Assembly (NCBI GenBank): GCA_020632715.1
Contig: JACKFA010000013.1
Coordinates: forward strand, 85,457-149,456
Reading direction: 5' to 3'
Origin: Deltaproteobacteria bacterium
Lineage (GTDB): Bacteria; Myxococcota_A; UBA9042; PHBI01
DNA length: 64,000 nucleotides
The position numbers and the translations under genes are program-made. The notes under the pieces were generated by a model. That model was not told where the DNA came from, made no database searches, and saw only the letters and a list, made by a program, of their open reading frames with translations. Below, piece by piece: positions 49,301 to 61,200 of the stretch; position 1 is the stretch's first letter; every line of letters starts with the position of its first letter.

Positions 49301-51876
49301 ACGCGCAGGAGCCCGTTCGTCACGCGCTGCCGCTCGGCGTCGCCGTGGGCTACGGCGAGGCGCCAGAGGGCCTCCTCCATGGCCGGGCCGGTCGCGTCGG
49401 CGGCGACCGCGTAGTGCGCGAGCGCGGTCGCGAGGAAGGGGCGGATCTCGGCCGTCGCCTCCTTCTTCCCGCGGTGCCGGCAGTGGTCGTAGAACGCGCG
49501 CTCCGCCTTCTGCGGGCCGCCGCTCTCGCCGAGGGCGAGGTCGCGCACGAAGATCTGCTCGACGTCCGAGAAGAGCCCGACGAGCTCGGCGAGCGGCCGC
49601 CAGCGCTCGGGGCGCCGGAGCTTCCGGAAGCGGGCCTCGGCGAGCAGCACCTCGTCGGCCTGCGCCGCGAGCGCGCCCGGGAGCTCCCAGCCGAGGAGCC
49701 GCGCGCGCACGATGGCGGCGACGTCCTCGACGACCGCGCGCGCCGCGGCCTCGTCGAGGTGGTCGGTCACGCTCGGATCGGCGCCGCCGTCGGCGAAGAG
49801 GTACGCCATCGGGCGCACGGCCGTCTCGCGCTGCGTCCCGCCGCCCGACTGCGTCGCCTCGGCGCCGTCCGCCTCGAGCACGAAGAGCGTCTGCCCGGCG
49901 AGCACCTGCGCGTTCGCGCGGCAGGCGACCGTGCGGATCGTCCCGGCCTCGCGCGCGAGCACCGGCACCTCCATCTTCATCGCCTCGAGCGTGCACAGCC
50001 GGTCGCCGACCGCGACCGTGTCGCCCTCGGCGACGTGCACCGCCACGACGAGCGCCGGCGCCGGGGCCGCGACGCGCCCGCCCGCGGCGAGCTCGATGCG
50101 GTGGGCGTGGCCGTCGAGCTCGACGGCGATCCCGGTCTTCCCCTCGCTGTGGAGGACGGCGTGCTCGACGCCGTCGAGCGTCAGCACGGCCGAGCGCTCG
50201 CCCGTCGCGTGCCAGCCGGCCTCGAGCCAGACGCCGTCGACGCCCACGAGGTAGCGCTCGGGGCCGGTCACGTAGACCTCGAACGTCCAGGTGCCGCCGC
50301 GGAGCGCGAGCTCGACGGGCGCCGGCGCCCCCATGAAGCGGTACGGGATCCCGCCCTGGACGTCCGCGAAGAAGACCTCGATCGCCCCGCCGACGACGCG
50401 CCGCCGCGCGAGGATGGCCGCCGCGCAGAGCGCCTCGAAGCTCCCGGGGACGTCCTTCTGGGCGCCCTTGTCCTTCTGGCGCCGGTCGAGGTAGCCGGTG
50501 TCGGCGCTCGCGTCGATGTACGCGGGATCGTCGAGCAGGTTCGCGAGGAACGCCTTGTTCGTGGCGCCGTCCTCGACGACGACCTCGAGCTCGCGCAGCG
50601 CCCGCGCGAGCCGCGCCCGCGCCTGCGCCCGGTCGCGCCCCCAGGCGATGACCTTCGCGATCATCGAGTCGAACTCGGGCGCCACGGAGAGCCCCTCCGA
50701 GACGCCGCTGTCGACGCGGATCCCGGGGCCCATCGGCGCCTTGAAGACGCGCACGACGCCCGGGCTCGGCTGGAAGTCGCGCTCGGGGTCCTCGGCGTTC
50801 AGGCGCACCTCGATGGCGTGCCCGCGCGAGGGCCACGTCGGGCGCTGCCACGGGAGGCCGCGCGCGATGTCGAGCTGCACCTCGACGAGGTCGACGCCGG
50901 CGATGCTCTCGGTGACGGTGTGCTCGACCTGGAGGCGCGTGTTCACCTCGAGGAAGTGCGCGAAGTCGCGCTCCGGGTCGACGAGGAACTCGACCGTGCC
51001 GACGCCGCGGTAGCCGACGGCCTCGCCGAGGCGCACGGCGGCCTCCTCGAGGCGCGTCGCGAGCTCGCCCGAGACCACCGGCGACGGCGCCTCCTCGATG
51101 ACCTTCTGGTGTTTCCGCTGGAGCGAGCAGTCGCGGAGGCCGAGGCTCGCGCCGCGCCCGTCGGCGCCGACGACCAGCTGGATCTCGATGTGGCGCGCGG
51201 ACGTGACGCACGCCTCCACGTAGATCCCGCCCTCGCCGAAGCTGCGCGCCGCCTCGTCGCGCACGGCCGCGACGGCCGGGAGCAGCGCCGCCTTCTTGTC
51301 GACCACGCGGATCCCGCGCCCGCCGCCGCCGTTGCTCGCCTTCACGACGAGCGGGAAGCCGATGCGCTCGGCCTCGACGACGAGGCCGGCGTCGCCGAGC
51401 TCGGCGGTGACCTGGCACCAGGGCGCCATCGGGACGTCCGCCTCGGTCGCGAGCCACTTGGCGGCGATCTTGTCGCCGAGGCGGCGCATGGCGTCGCTCG
51501 GCGGCCCGATGAAGAGGATCCCCTTCTGCTCGAGCTTCTCGACGAAGTCGGCGTCCTCGGAGACGAACCCCCAGCCCGGCCAGACGGCGTCGCAGCCGGC
51601 GCCCTCGAGGGCGGCGATCACGCGGTCGTGGTCGGTGTAGGCGCTCGCCATCGCCCCGTCGGCCTTCTTCCGGAGGGCCGCCCCGAGCGAGACGGCCGCG
51701 TCGGCGGCGCGCACGAAGGGCGCCGAGCGGTCGGGCTCCGTGTAGAGCGCCACCGCCTCGATCTTCGTGCCGCGGTCGCGGTTGTAGTCGCGCAGCGCCC
51801 GGATGAAGCGGACCGCCGGCTCCCCGCGGTTCACGATGCCGATGCGGCGAATGTCGGTCACTTGCGTCGAGGACAT
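46342..51876 (-). CDS. Single-chain biotin-dependent acyl-CoA carboxylase (probable acetyl-CoA carboxylase)
   Basis: The product is 1844 residues and unites all carboxylase functions in one chain, like eukaryotic ACC. Biotin carboxylase covers about 10-460 (KASNGGGGRGIRVV, SLQRKHQKVIEEAP, FLEVNTRLQVEHTVTE). The biotinyl domain at about 595-670 has TLEAMKMEVPV with the biotin-accepting Lys634. A central helical region of about 450 residues follows. The carboxyltransferase spans about 1200-1800 (GRFVELDLDAGGARLVAVER, LEWLPVSAGALISMESGTEN, NRPVVCLANLSGFDGSPESM). Position next to FAS-I and AcpS argues that it supplies malonyl-CoA; propionyl-CoA use cannot be excluded. The ATG directly abuts the acpS stop (TAGATG), implying coupled translation. 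It is the last core gene of the operon. Confidence 0.93.
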   Translation of the reverse strand: MSSTQVTDIRRIGIVNRGEPAVRFIRALRDYNRDRGTKIEAVALYTEPDRSAPFVRAADAAVSLGAALRKKADGAMASAYTDHDRVIAALEGAGCDAVWPGWGFVSEDADFVEKLEQKGILFIGPPSDAMRRLGDKIAAKWLATEADVPMAPWCQVTAELGDAGLVVEAERIGFPLVVKASNGGGGRGIRVVDKKAALLPAVAAVRDEAARSFGEGGIYVEACVTSARHIEIQLVVGADGRGASLGLRDCSLQRKHQKVIEEAPSPVVSGELATRLEEAAVRLGEAVGYRGVGTVEFLVDPERDFAHFLEVNTRLQVEHTVTESIAGVDLVEVQLDIARGLPWQRPTWPSRGHAIEVRLNAEDPERDFQPSPGVVRVFKAPMGPGIRVDSGVSEGLSVAPEFDSMIAKVIAWGRDRAQARARLARALRELEVVVEDGATNKAFLANLLDDPAYIDASADTGYLDRRQKDKGAQKDVPGSFEALCAAAILARRRVVGGAIEVFFADVQGGIPYRFMGAPAPVELALRGGTWTFEVYVTGPERYLVGVDGVWLEAGWHATGERSAVLTLDGVEHAVLHSEGKTGIAVELDGHAHRIELAAGGRVAAPAPALVVAVHVAEGDTVAVGDRLCTLEAMKMEVPVLAREAGTIRTVACRANAQVLAGQTLFVLEADGAEATQSGGGTQRETAVRPMAYLFADGGADPSVTDHLDEAAARAVVEDVAAIVRARLLGWELPGALAAQADEVLLAEARFRKLRRPERWRPLAELVGLFSDVEQIFVRDLALGESGGPQKAERAFYDHCRHRGKKEATAEIRPFLATALAHYAVAADATGPAMEEALWRLAVAHGDAERQRVTNGLLRVLMALHAAGDNFEDMRELPLYLARTAEAARADYPMLRDNAQQARYLMFRRARAEAPRRARPLGVELAAPGGTAEQPPIEALLRRLYGAEASMTPVSSTVLGVGCRAIVGESGVRSLAALVPVALVPAAVRALGPAMQEQAAGGRFEVHLVLAGGVATDARVAAVLPALPRLPEVTRVAVSWSEDGVTARHRSWIPAADGSGRWEEETRFGGVHPERARRLELWRLDGFDLERLDAADPVLVYRVRAKTNAKDERIVVYAEVGSVPAIADGGFAAGSDRREFDWVLAECLRAVREAQAERDARRRYYLNRIILHFEQPITATTKGLAAVARRFEGPTRGLGLQKVTVQARVVRDGVVERRVLSFAKRGRHRLEVHDGTPSCAPMRPATEYQVRAEQCRRLGVIYPYEIVRSLEGTAGADAAMTPHPDMANGRFVELDLDAGGARLVAVERPFGENVAGIVCGLVTHTTKKHPEGMTRVFLASDPTKAMGALAEPECRRIIAAIDLAAERRVPLEWLPVSAGALISMESGTENLDWTAKVLRRIVTFTEAGGEINIVVAGVNVGAQSYWNAEATMLMHTRGVLIMTTDGSMVLTGKKALEVSGSVAAEDERGIGGYERIMGPNGQAQYSARNLGDAYRILFEHYAYTYVVPGEKGVRRQATADPVARSVLASPYRATAGESFETVGDIFSAEANPGRKKPFAIREVMQAVVDADGGVLERYADMEGAETALVWDAHVGGHAACVIGFEGRSLTRRGAVPLDGPDAWTAGTLFPTGSKKVARAIRQASGNRPVVCLANLSGFDGSPESMRRLQLELGAEIGRAVVDFDGSIVFVVVSRYHGGAYVVFSKALNDRLVAMAVEGSYASVIGGAPAAAVVFPRDVQRRAERDPRMQALRDAIEAAPPTAREGLVAELEVLRAELVLEHQGAVAREFDAVHTVQRAVAVGSLDAVVAPAELRPAIVQVLDKAAEQDGAGAAKKSRRASPVAIG

Positions 51877-52296
51877 CTACCGTCCCTCCAGGGAGACGAA
51901 CGCGATGGCGTGGTCGCCATCGTGCGAGAGCGAGACGTGGGCCGCTTCTACACCGAGCGCCCCGAGCGCGGCCCGCACGGAGCCGTGAAAGCGTAACTGC
52001 GGCCGGCCCCAGGCGTCGGCGACGACCTCGATCTCGCGCAGATCCGCGCGCTCCATCGTCGGCGCCTGCCCCCACCGCGACGAGGACCACGCCTTCACCG
52101 CGGCCTCCTTGGCCGCGAAGCGCGCCGCGAGGTGGCGCGCCGGGTCGTGTCCGGGCCGCGCCTCCGACGCGAGCACCTCGGCCCGCGTGAACGTGGCCGC
52201 GGCGAACCCCGACGCCGCGTCGGCGAGCTGCTCGCGCAGCCCCGGCACGTGCACGAGGTCGACGCCCACGCCGAGGGTCCGGACGCCGTCGCTCAC
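51877..52296 (-). CDS. acpS: Holo-[acyl-carrier-protein] synthase
   Basis: The product is 139 residues and should transfer 4'-phosphopantetheine from CoA to the acyl-carrier domain of the neighbouring synthase. The family signatures are LGVGVDLVHVPGLREQL (metal-binding Asp) and ARFAAKEAAVKAW (catalytic Glu and Lys), with VSLSHDGDHAIAFVSLEG at the end. The GTG at 52296 overlaps the synthase stop by 4 bases and the stop abuts the carboxylase ATG. In fungi this activity is a domain of the synthase; here, as in mycobacteria, it is a separate gene. Confidence 0.95.
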   Translation of the reverse strand: MSDGVRTLGVGVDLVHVPGLREQLADAASGFAAATFTRAEVLASEARPGHDPARHLAARFAAKEAAVKAWSSSRWGQAPTMERADLREIEVVADAWGRPQLRFHGSVRAALGALGVEAAHVSLSHDGDHAIAFVSLEGR

Positions 52297-55200
52297 GCGT
52301 CGCCGCCCGGCGCCACGAAGCGGCCGCTGTCCGGCGAGAGGCGGGCCTTGGGGTCGAGGAGCATGGCCGTCTCCTCGGCGCGCTGCGCCTCGGTGCCGTC
52401 GGCCGCCGCGAAGCGCCGGTCGACCCGCTTCTCGTAGAGCGCCTCGCGCCCCATGAGGACGCGCGCCCAGCGCGAGCGCGCCGCCGCCTGCCTCGCCGTG
52501 GCCTTGTCCTGCCACGACGCCCGCTCGGCCGGCGTCAGCGCCCGCGCGAACGCGGTCGGGTGCACGACGCAGAGGAGCGCGCTCACGTGCCCGAAGCCGA
52601 GGCTCGTCGCGAGCCCGGCGCGCATCGGGTAGGCGCGGCCGGGGGCGAGCGGCTCGTTCGTGAAGAGGAGGTGGCGGTGCGCGGCGAGGGCCGGGTCGAT
52701 GGCCTCGAGGTTCCGGTTCGGCGGGATGGCGCCGCTCGCCAGCATCTGACAGAGGCCGATGGTCTGCCAGGCCGCAGCGCCCCCCTTCGCGTGGCCGGTC
52801 ATCGTCTTCTGCGAGACGACCATCAGCGGGTTCCCCTCGGTGCGGCCCAGGGCGCGCTGGATCTGGTCGTGGAGGCCCGCCTCGTTCGGGTCGTTCGCCT
52901 GCGTCGACGTGTCGTGCTTCGACACGACGGCGATGTCGTCCGCGCCGAGGCCGAGGCGCGCGAGCGCCCGCCCGAGCGGGGAGCGCGCGCCGCCGAGCGC
53001 GGCCGCCGTGGCGCCGATGCCGGGGGCCGGGATCGAGCGGTTGATGCCGTCGCCGAAGGAGCCCGCGTACGCGACGACGCCGTAGACCGGGAGCCCCATG
53101 TCGCGCGCCACGTCGCCGCGCGCGAGGAGCAGCGAGCCGCCGCCCTGCGCCTCGACGAAGCCGCGCCGCCGGCGGTCGTTGGCGCGCGACATCTGGTCGG
53201 GCGAGAGGCCGAGAGCGAGCATCTTGTCGGTCTCGCAGGTGGCGTTCATGTCGCCGAAGCCGAGCACGCCCTCGAGCGAGAGGTCGTCCCAGCCGCCCGC
53301 CATCACCACGTCGGCCTTGTCGACGAGGATCTTGTCGCACGCGTCCTCGATCGACAGCGCCGCCGTCGCGCACGCGGCGACCGGGTGCGCCATCGGCCCG
53401 TAGCTGCCGACGTAGGTCGCGGCGACGTAGGCGAAGACGACGTTGATGAGGGTCTCCTGGAGCATGTCGGTCTGGCGCTCGCGGCCGAGCAGGTGGTCGA
53501 CATAGAGCCGGTGCAGGCTCTTCATGCCGCCCATGCCGGCGCCCTGCGTCGTCGCGACGCGCGCCGGGTGTACCCAGGAGAGGAGCTCCTCGGGCGTCGT
53601 CCCAGCAGAGACGAACGACTCGACGGTCGCCGCGAGGTTCATGAGCGCGACGGGGTCGACGTTCTCGAGCATCTCGCCCGGGAAGCCGAGCCGCCCGAGG
53701 GTGAAGCCCGTCGGGAGCTGTCCCGCGACGCGGCGCGTGAGGCGCACCTCGCGCGGGACGCGCACGGCCGTGCCGCCCTTGCGCGTGACGAGCCAGGCGT
53801 CCTCGGCCTCGTCGTAGCGGGTCGTCGTGCCCTCGGGCTCGGCGGCCGCGAACGAGCGCGCCTCCTCCTCGGAGCCGACGCGGAACGTGAAGTCGCGGTC
53901 GAGGTAGACGGTCTCCATGACCGCCGAGCGCGCCGGATCGAAGCCGACCGTGGCCGGCTCGATGAAGCGGACGCCCACGCGCTCGCGCAGCGCGTCGTGG
54001 TAGCGCGCGACGATCTCGTCCTCGGCGACCTTCTCGCCGGTCTCTCCGTCCACCCAGCCGCCGCCCTTCGCGGTCTCCTCGTAGCGGATGAGCCCGGTCA
54101 TCCAGGCGAGCTCGAGCACCGCCGGCGCGGACAGGCGCTCGCCGACCTCGAGCTCGTAGCGCGTGCGCGCCGTGCCGCCCGGCGAGAGCTCGCCGAAGCC
54201 GACGATGCACACCATGCTCGCGAGGTCCTGCGTGACCTCGCCCGGCCACGCCATCTCGAGGTCCGCGGCCGGCGCCGGGGCCACGGGCCACGCCGGGAGC
54301 GCCGTCGCCGTCGCGTTCGTCAGGGCCTCGGCGCCGCCGAGCAAGGCCCGCTCGGCGTCGGCGAGCGCCGCGACGCCCGCGGCCTCGCGCGCCTCGGCCT
54401 CGAGCCGCGCCCGGATCCCGTCGACCGTGCCCTTGAGGTCGACCACCCCGCCGAGCCCGCCGGTGAGGTCCGCCTCGACCGGCGCCTTCGCCGCCGCCGC
54501 GCGCGCCCCCGCGCCGAGGAGCCCCGTGAGCAGCCGCCCCATCTCGTCGTTGTCGAACGTGCGGATCCCGGCCTTCGCCTCGAGCGCCGGCGCGACCGCG
54601 TCGTTCCCGGCCATGAGGTTCGTGCCGCGGACCCAGCCGATGCGCGCCCCCACGAGCCCGACCGCGCGGCCCCAGGCGTGCTGCTCGCTGTGCCACTTCG
54701 TGAGCAGCACCTCGAGCGCGGCCTTCGACTCGGCGTAGGCGCCGTCGCCGCCGAAGATCCCGTGGTTCGGCGAGAGCGGGAGCAGCACGTGGAGCGGCTC
54801 GTAGCCGCCGAGCGTGAGCTTCTTCCGGGCGATGGCGCCGAGGAGGCGCTCCGTCCCGAGCACCATCGCGCGCATCGCGCCCTCGGCGCGCCCGCCGAGC
54901 TGGTCGAGGGTGCCGAAGTCCTTGAGCGCCGCGAACGGGACGAGGAGGTCGGGCACCATCGCGGGCTTCAGCACGCGGACGCTGGCGCCCGCCTGCTCGG
55001 TCTCCTCGCGGGAGAGCCAGTCGATGAGCCCGTCGACGTCGCCGAAGCTCGCCTGGTTCATCGGCACGACGTGGAGCTCGGCGCCCGGCGCCGCCGCGCG
55101 CTCGTAGGTGCGGCGGTAGTAGTCGAGGCGCCTCCGGTCGTAGGTCGTGGTCGTGACGACCACGCGCGCGCCGCCGCGGAGGAGGTGCTCTACGATGGCG

Positions 55201-58200
55201 ATGGCGATGCTGCCGGGGCTGGCGCCCGTCACGAGCGCGGTCTTGCCCTGGACGGCGAGGTCCGCGCGGTAGAGCGCGCGGAGCCCGGCCGGCACGGCGT
55301 CCTCGAGGCCCGGGCCCACGAGCGGGCCGTCCGCGCCGAGCTCGCCGCCCGCGAGCGCCGCGAAGGCGCCGGCGAGCGCCGCGTCTCCGGCAGCCTCGGC
55401 CCGCGCCGCGAACCAGCGCGCCGTCGCCTCGACCCGCGGCTCGTGCGCCCAGGGCGCGAGCCGCGCGAGCTCCGCGCGCGCCGTCTCGGTGGTGATCCGC
55501 CCGTTGAGCGCGTCGAACGCGACCTTCGCGACGTCGCGCTGCGCGGCCGCGAAGCCCGTCAGGAAGGCGACGTGCTTCTTCGCGTCGAAGGCCGGCTCGA
55601 CGAGCGCCACGAAGTCCGCGCCGAGCTCGGCCGTGAGCGCGTCGAGGACGCGCTTGGCGCCATCGTCCGCGGCGGCCGGCAGCGGCTCGAGCGAGTGCCC
55701 GAGCGCCTCGGCCATCGCCTTCGCGCTCTGGTAGAGGGCGCCGTCCTTCCCGAGGAGGCGCTCCTCGAGGGCCTTCACGGCCGCGGCGTCGACGACCCCG
55801 CCGCCTCCCGCGGCGGCGCCCCCGCCGAGCCGCCCGTACGGGGTGCCGCGCCGCGCGCCGAGCGCCGCGACGACCCCGTCGAGGAGCTTCTTCGCGGCGT
55901 CCTTCGTGGCCGGCGACTGCTCGCCGAGCCCGCCGACCTCGCCGCCGCGCGCCGACGCCCCGCCGCGCGCCTCGAGCGCGAGCGTGGTGATGGCGGCGCC
56001 CGTGAGGCCCGGGCCGAAGCCGTACGTCTCGCCGAGGTAGGCCGCGACGTCCTTCGCGCTCATGCCGCTGCGCCCGAGCACGCGCCGGAGCGCCTCGTCG
56101 TTCGCCGCCTGCAGGTAGCCGCCCGGCCCCCGGTAGCCGCCGGCGCGCTTCCCGAGCTCGGCGGCGAGGTCCTTCATCGGGGTCTCGTGGGCGCGGTCGA
56201 TGCTGCCGACGTCGAACTCGGCGCCCATGTCGACGAGCACCTGGTTCCGCCGCGACGACACGCCGTCGAAGAGCGCGTCGATGGTCTCGGACGGCCCGAT
56301 CTGCTCCGGCCGCACCTTCGCCTGCAGCGCGAGCAGCGCCGTGAGCGACTCCGCGTGCGTGAGCCCCTGGTCGGCCGGCTTCTCGGTCGCGGGCGGGGCG
56401 GCCGGTCGCGCCTCCACGACGGGCGCCGCCAGGACGGGCGCCGCGGCGGCCTCGACCGGGGCCGCGGGCGCGGGCTCCTCCTTCGCACCTGCGAGAGCGG
56501 GCGCGTCCGCGTTCTCCGCGTAGACGACGGCCCGATCCGCCTCGACGTTGAGCACCTGCACACGGTCCTCGGCGCCGAGGAGCGAGAGCGTGTAGCGCGC
56601 CATCCCGGAGAGGGTCGGCTGGTAGCCCACCCCGACCTCGATGATCGTGCGCACCCCGAGCCCGCCGCGCGCGGCCGGCGCGAACATCGACTCCTGCGTC
56701 TTGATCCACCGCACCGGGCTCGCGAACTGCCACGCGAGGAGCTCGACGAGGAGCAGCCGCGCGAGGGCGTGCGTGTCGGCCATCGCCGCGTCCCAGTCGC
56801 CGAGGACCGCGTCGAGGCGGGCGCGCGAGGCGCCCTCGACGACGTCGCGGATCGCGGTCACGAACGCCGGCTCGAGGGCGAAGGGGAGGGCGACGAGGTT
56901 CGGGATGTAGCGCCCGATGAGCCGCTCGGGCGCGATGTCGTGCGGGAGGTGCTTCTCGAGCGCGGCCCGGAAGTCCTCGACCCCGCCGCGGAGGCAGCGC
57001 GAGTGGAACGGCACGTCGATGCCCGGCACCTCCACGTACGCCGGCTTCCGCCCGGCCGGCGTGCGCGCGGCGAGCGCGGCGGCGAGCGCCTCGAGCGCGT
57101 CGACGTGGCCCGTCACCGAGTACTGCCGGCCGCGGACGTTGTAGTTCACGATCTCGAGGAAGCGGCCCGTGCGCGCCGCGACCTCGGCGACGAGCGCCTC
57201 GGCGCCGACGTCGTCGAGCCCCGCGTAGTGCGGCCGGATGACCCCCATCGCGAAGCCGCTGTCGCCGTGCTCGTCGCGCGGCACGAGGCCGTGCATGACG
57301 CGGCCGCGCTGGTAGACGATCTCGACGACCGCCTCGAGCGGCAGCACCTTGGCGGCGGCCGAGAGCGCGTTGTACTCGCCGACCGAGTGGCCGCAGAAGA
57401 TGGCGTCGTCGACCCAGACGCCCGCCTCCTCGAGCTCGGCGACCTGCGCGTAGGCGAGGACGGCCATCGCGACCTGCGTGAGCTGCGTCAGGTGCAGCAC
57501 CCCCTGCGGGTGCATGAGGCGCTCGCCGAGGACGACGAGCTCGCGCGGGTTCTCGCGCACGACGCGCAGGATCGAGAAGCCGAGGACCTTGCGGGTGTGG
57601 GCGTCGGCGCGATCCCAGACCGCCTTCGCGGCGACGCAGCGCGCGTAGCTCGCCATGCCCATGTCGCGCTGCTGGATCCCCTGCCCGGGGAAGACCCACG
57701 CGCGCCGCGCGGGGCGTAGCCGCATCGTGACGGTCGCGGCCGGCACCAGCGCGCCGCCGCGGGCGACCGACGCCTTCGCCTCGACGCGGAGGGCGCCGTC
57801 GCGCTTGCCGACGCGGGCGACCTCGAGGCGCACGGTCTCGCCGGGCATCACGGGGGTGGAGAAGCGCGCGCGGAGCCGGTCGACGCGGCTCGCGTCGCCG
57901 CCGGCCGCCTCGTCGACGACGAAGGCGTGGAGGCGCGCGGCGGTCCACATGCCGTGGACGATCGGCTGCTCGAGCCCGGCGAGGCGCGCGATGAGCCCGC
58001 TCCGGTGGATGGGGTTCATGTCGCCGCCGACCTCGGCGAACGCGTCCATCGCGGCGGGCGCCGTGACGTCGGCCGCCGCGAGCGTGAGCCGCGGGGTCGG
58101 CCGCACCTCGGCCTCGGCGCCGGCGCCGAGCACGTCGAGGAGCGCCGTGAGCGGGTGCGTCGCGAGGTCGCCGCGGGCGTCGACCGCGATGGCGCCGATG

Positions 58201-61200
58201 CGCTCGCCGCCGCGGCAGATCGTGGCGTACGCGGTGAAGCTCGCGGGGCCGCGGACGGGGCGCGTCTCGGACAGGGTCCCCACGATCCGCAGGCGCATGC
58301 CCGCGTCGAGGGAGACGCCCGCGTCGAGGGAGACGCCCTCATGGCCGGCGAGGAACGCGGCGGCGGCGGCGTCGGCGAGCACGACGCGCGCGAGGACCGG
58401 GGCCTGGGCGCGCACGCGGTGGGTGCGGGCGCCCGGGACGGGGCCGCGGATGAAGAAGCCGGCGTCGAGCGAGGCGACGAGCGTGTCGCCGCGGTAGAGG
58501 CCCGCGCGGCAGGAGAGCTCGCGGTGGCCTTCGTGATCCTCGACGCGCACGACGCTCGCGCGCGCCGCGACGGTCTCGCCGGGGAGGAGCGGCCACCCGG
58601 GGCCGGTCGTGACGGCGTGATCGAGGTGCACGAGGCGGAGGAGGCCGCCGCCGAGGGCGTCGCAGGCGATGGTGCGGTAGAGCGTCGGCCAGGCGAGGCT
58701 GAAGACCTCGTTCAGCGGCGGCGTGGCGCTCGTCGCGCGGAGCCCCGTCACGCGGCCGTAGGCGCGGGCGCGCTCGCCGTCGACGACGACCGCGTCCTCG
58801 GCGGTCGCGAAGAGGTCGACGGGCGCCGCGGGCGTCGCGAAGAGCGTCGCGCGGTAGAGCCCGGCCACGGCCGCCTCGGCGTCGGCCTCGGTCGTCGCGA
58901 AGACGACGTGCGCGCCGAGGAAGCGGTGCGCGAAGCGCTGGGTGAACGCGGGGGCGGTGACGCCGGTCGGCGTCAGCGCGAGGACGACCGCGTCGCCGTC
59001 GAGGCCGACGGTCGCGACCTCGCGCGTGGCGCTCGTGTAGACCGCGCGGTCGAGCTCGTCGTGGGCGCCGATGTGGAGCTCGAGCTCGGCGTCGAGCTCG
59101 GCGAGAAGGAGCCGGCGCGCGGGGTTCGCGACGGCGCGGGCGCCCTCGGTCACGCGGGCCGCTGCGAGGAAGGCGGCGACGGGCCCGCGGCAGCGGGCGG
59201 CGGCCCAGTCGAGCCAGGCGTCGGCGGCGCCGACCTCGACCACCTTGAGGGTGAAGCGGCCGCCGCTGCCGGCGAGGCGCACCCCCTCGGGGAGGGGGAT
59301 GGCGCGGGCGGGGCGGGCCGTGAGGCGGTCGGCGTCGCGCGGCGGGGCGCCGCCGGCGAGGGCGTCGAGGAGCGCCTGGTTCATGCGGCCGAGGAGCTCG
59401 GCCACCGGCTCGTCGGCGCGGGTGATGCCCGAGACCGCCTCGGGCCCGGGGATGACCAGCACCTGCTCGGCGTCGTAGCGGTCGTCCTGGGCCTGCCAGA
59501 GCGAGTCGGCCTTGTACCAGCGGCGCACGTCGGCGTCGACGACGGGCACGAAGGGCACGGGCTTGCCGGGGCGCGCGCAGACCTCGCGCACGAACCAGGT
59601 GGCGTCGTGGGGGTGGACGGTGACCGACCGCGCGGTCGGCCAGGCGTCGAGGAAGCGCGCGACGGCGGCGGCCGGGTCGTCGAGGTCCGCGAGCGATTGT
59701 GCGGTGCACACGAGCTCGTCGCCGCCATCCATGAGCCCGGCGAGGCGACGCTCGCTGCGCTGCAACACGTCGAAGGCGCGCTGGCGGAACGTGACGTCGG
59801 GCCACGCGCCGTCCTCGTAGCGGGTGCCGCGGCCGGTCGCGAGGAGGGCGACGAGGCGCTCGACGAGCTCGGCGTAGGTCATGGCCTCGAGGTCGCCGAA
59901 GTAGGGCTTCGCCGTGAGGTTCAGCGCCGCGATGACCTCGTCCCGGCGCGCGGCGACCTTGGCGGCGTCGCCGGCGACCTGGTCGAGGAGGCGCCCGCAG
60001 CGCGCGGCGGCGTTGTCGAGGTAGTGGATGTCGGCGTCGAGCTGGCTCTGACCGGAGGTCATGCCGCCGGCCGCCTGCCCGCGGTGGACCCAGCCCTCGG
60101 AGCCGCCGGCGGCCACGAGCGCGGCCTTGACGGACGGCGACGCGGTCGCCTCGGCGCAGGCCATGGCGAGCGTGCCGATGAGGATGGCGTCGACGGGCAT
60201 CCGCGGGAGGCCGTGGCGCTCGGACCAGGCGCCCGTGAGGAGCGAGACCGCGCGGGCCTCGTCACGGACACCGCCGCCGACGCAGAGGACGAGGTTCGGC
60301 TCGGCGCGGACGAGGTGGTAGCTGTCGAGGAGGAGCTCGTCGAGGTCCTCCCAGGAGTGGTGGCCGCCGGCCTTCCCGCCCTCGAGGTGGAGGAAGATCG
60401 TGTGCTGCGGCGCGGCCTTCGCGATGGCGACGACGGCCTCGACCTGCTTCTTCGTGCCGGGCTTGAAGGCGTTGACGCGGCCGCCGACCGCGGCGAGCTC
60501 GTCGAGGAGGCGCACGGCCTCGTCGACCGGCGGGATCCCGGCGCTCACGGTGACGCCCGCGATGGGCTGGCCGAGCGCCATCGCCTTCTGCACGAGGCGC
60601 CCCTTCCCGAGGTGGAGGCCCCACAGGTAGGCGTCGAGGAGGAGGGCGTTGAAGACGACGGTCGCGCCGGGCTCGAGGGTCTCCTCGAGCTCGCGGAGGC
60701 GCTCGGCGAGGATCTTCTCGGACACCTGCCCGCCGCCGGCGAGCTCGGCGGTGAAGCCGGCGTTCGCGGCCGCGGCGACGATCGGGACGTCGACGGTCGT
60801 CGGCGTCATGCCCGCGAGGATGACGGGGGGCGTGCCGGTCGCGCGGGTGAAGGCGTTGTCGACCACGACGCGGCCGTCGGCGAGGCGCGCCGTGCGCGGC
60901 GCGAAGGCGTCGTAGCGCACCGGGCGGGCGAGCGGCTCGGCGAAGAGGCGCTCCCGGTCGAGCTCGTCGGCCACCGCGAGCACGGCGACGCCGGTGCCGC
61001 GCAGGGCGCCGGCGGTGAGGCCGGCGATGGCCTTGCCGGGGCCGCAGTCGAGGAGGACGGCGTGGGGTGCGGCCTTCTCCATCGCGAGGAGGGTCGCCTG
61101 GAAGCGGCCCGGGCGCGCGAGGATGGCGCGCACCATGGCGGCCGTGGGGTCGGCGTCGTCGGCGAGGGGGGCGCCGGTGGCCGGGTCGAAGACCGTGAAG

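Noticed and set aside
46501..51996. An 1831-codon plus-strand frame opposite the carboxylase
   Set aside because: It has no domain motif and is composed of His, Arg, Glu, Ala and Val codons mirroring the antisense carboxylase sequence.
51877..57948. A 2023-codon minus-strand frame ending in AcpS
   Set aside because: Only its last 139 codons match a family (AcpS); the rest is an out-of-frame reading of the FAS-I gene, which carries all domain motifs.
59624..59639. CCGACCGCGCGGTCGG inside the FAS-I coding region as a second TetR operator
   Set aside because: The arms match the intergenic palindrome, but the site is deep in coding sequence where Thr-Ala-Arg-Ser-Val codons explain it; a similar one lies in the TetR gene at 63263. 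Chance is likely at this GC content.
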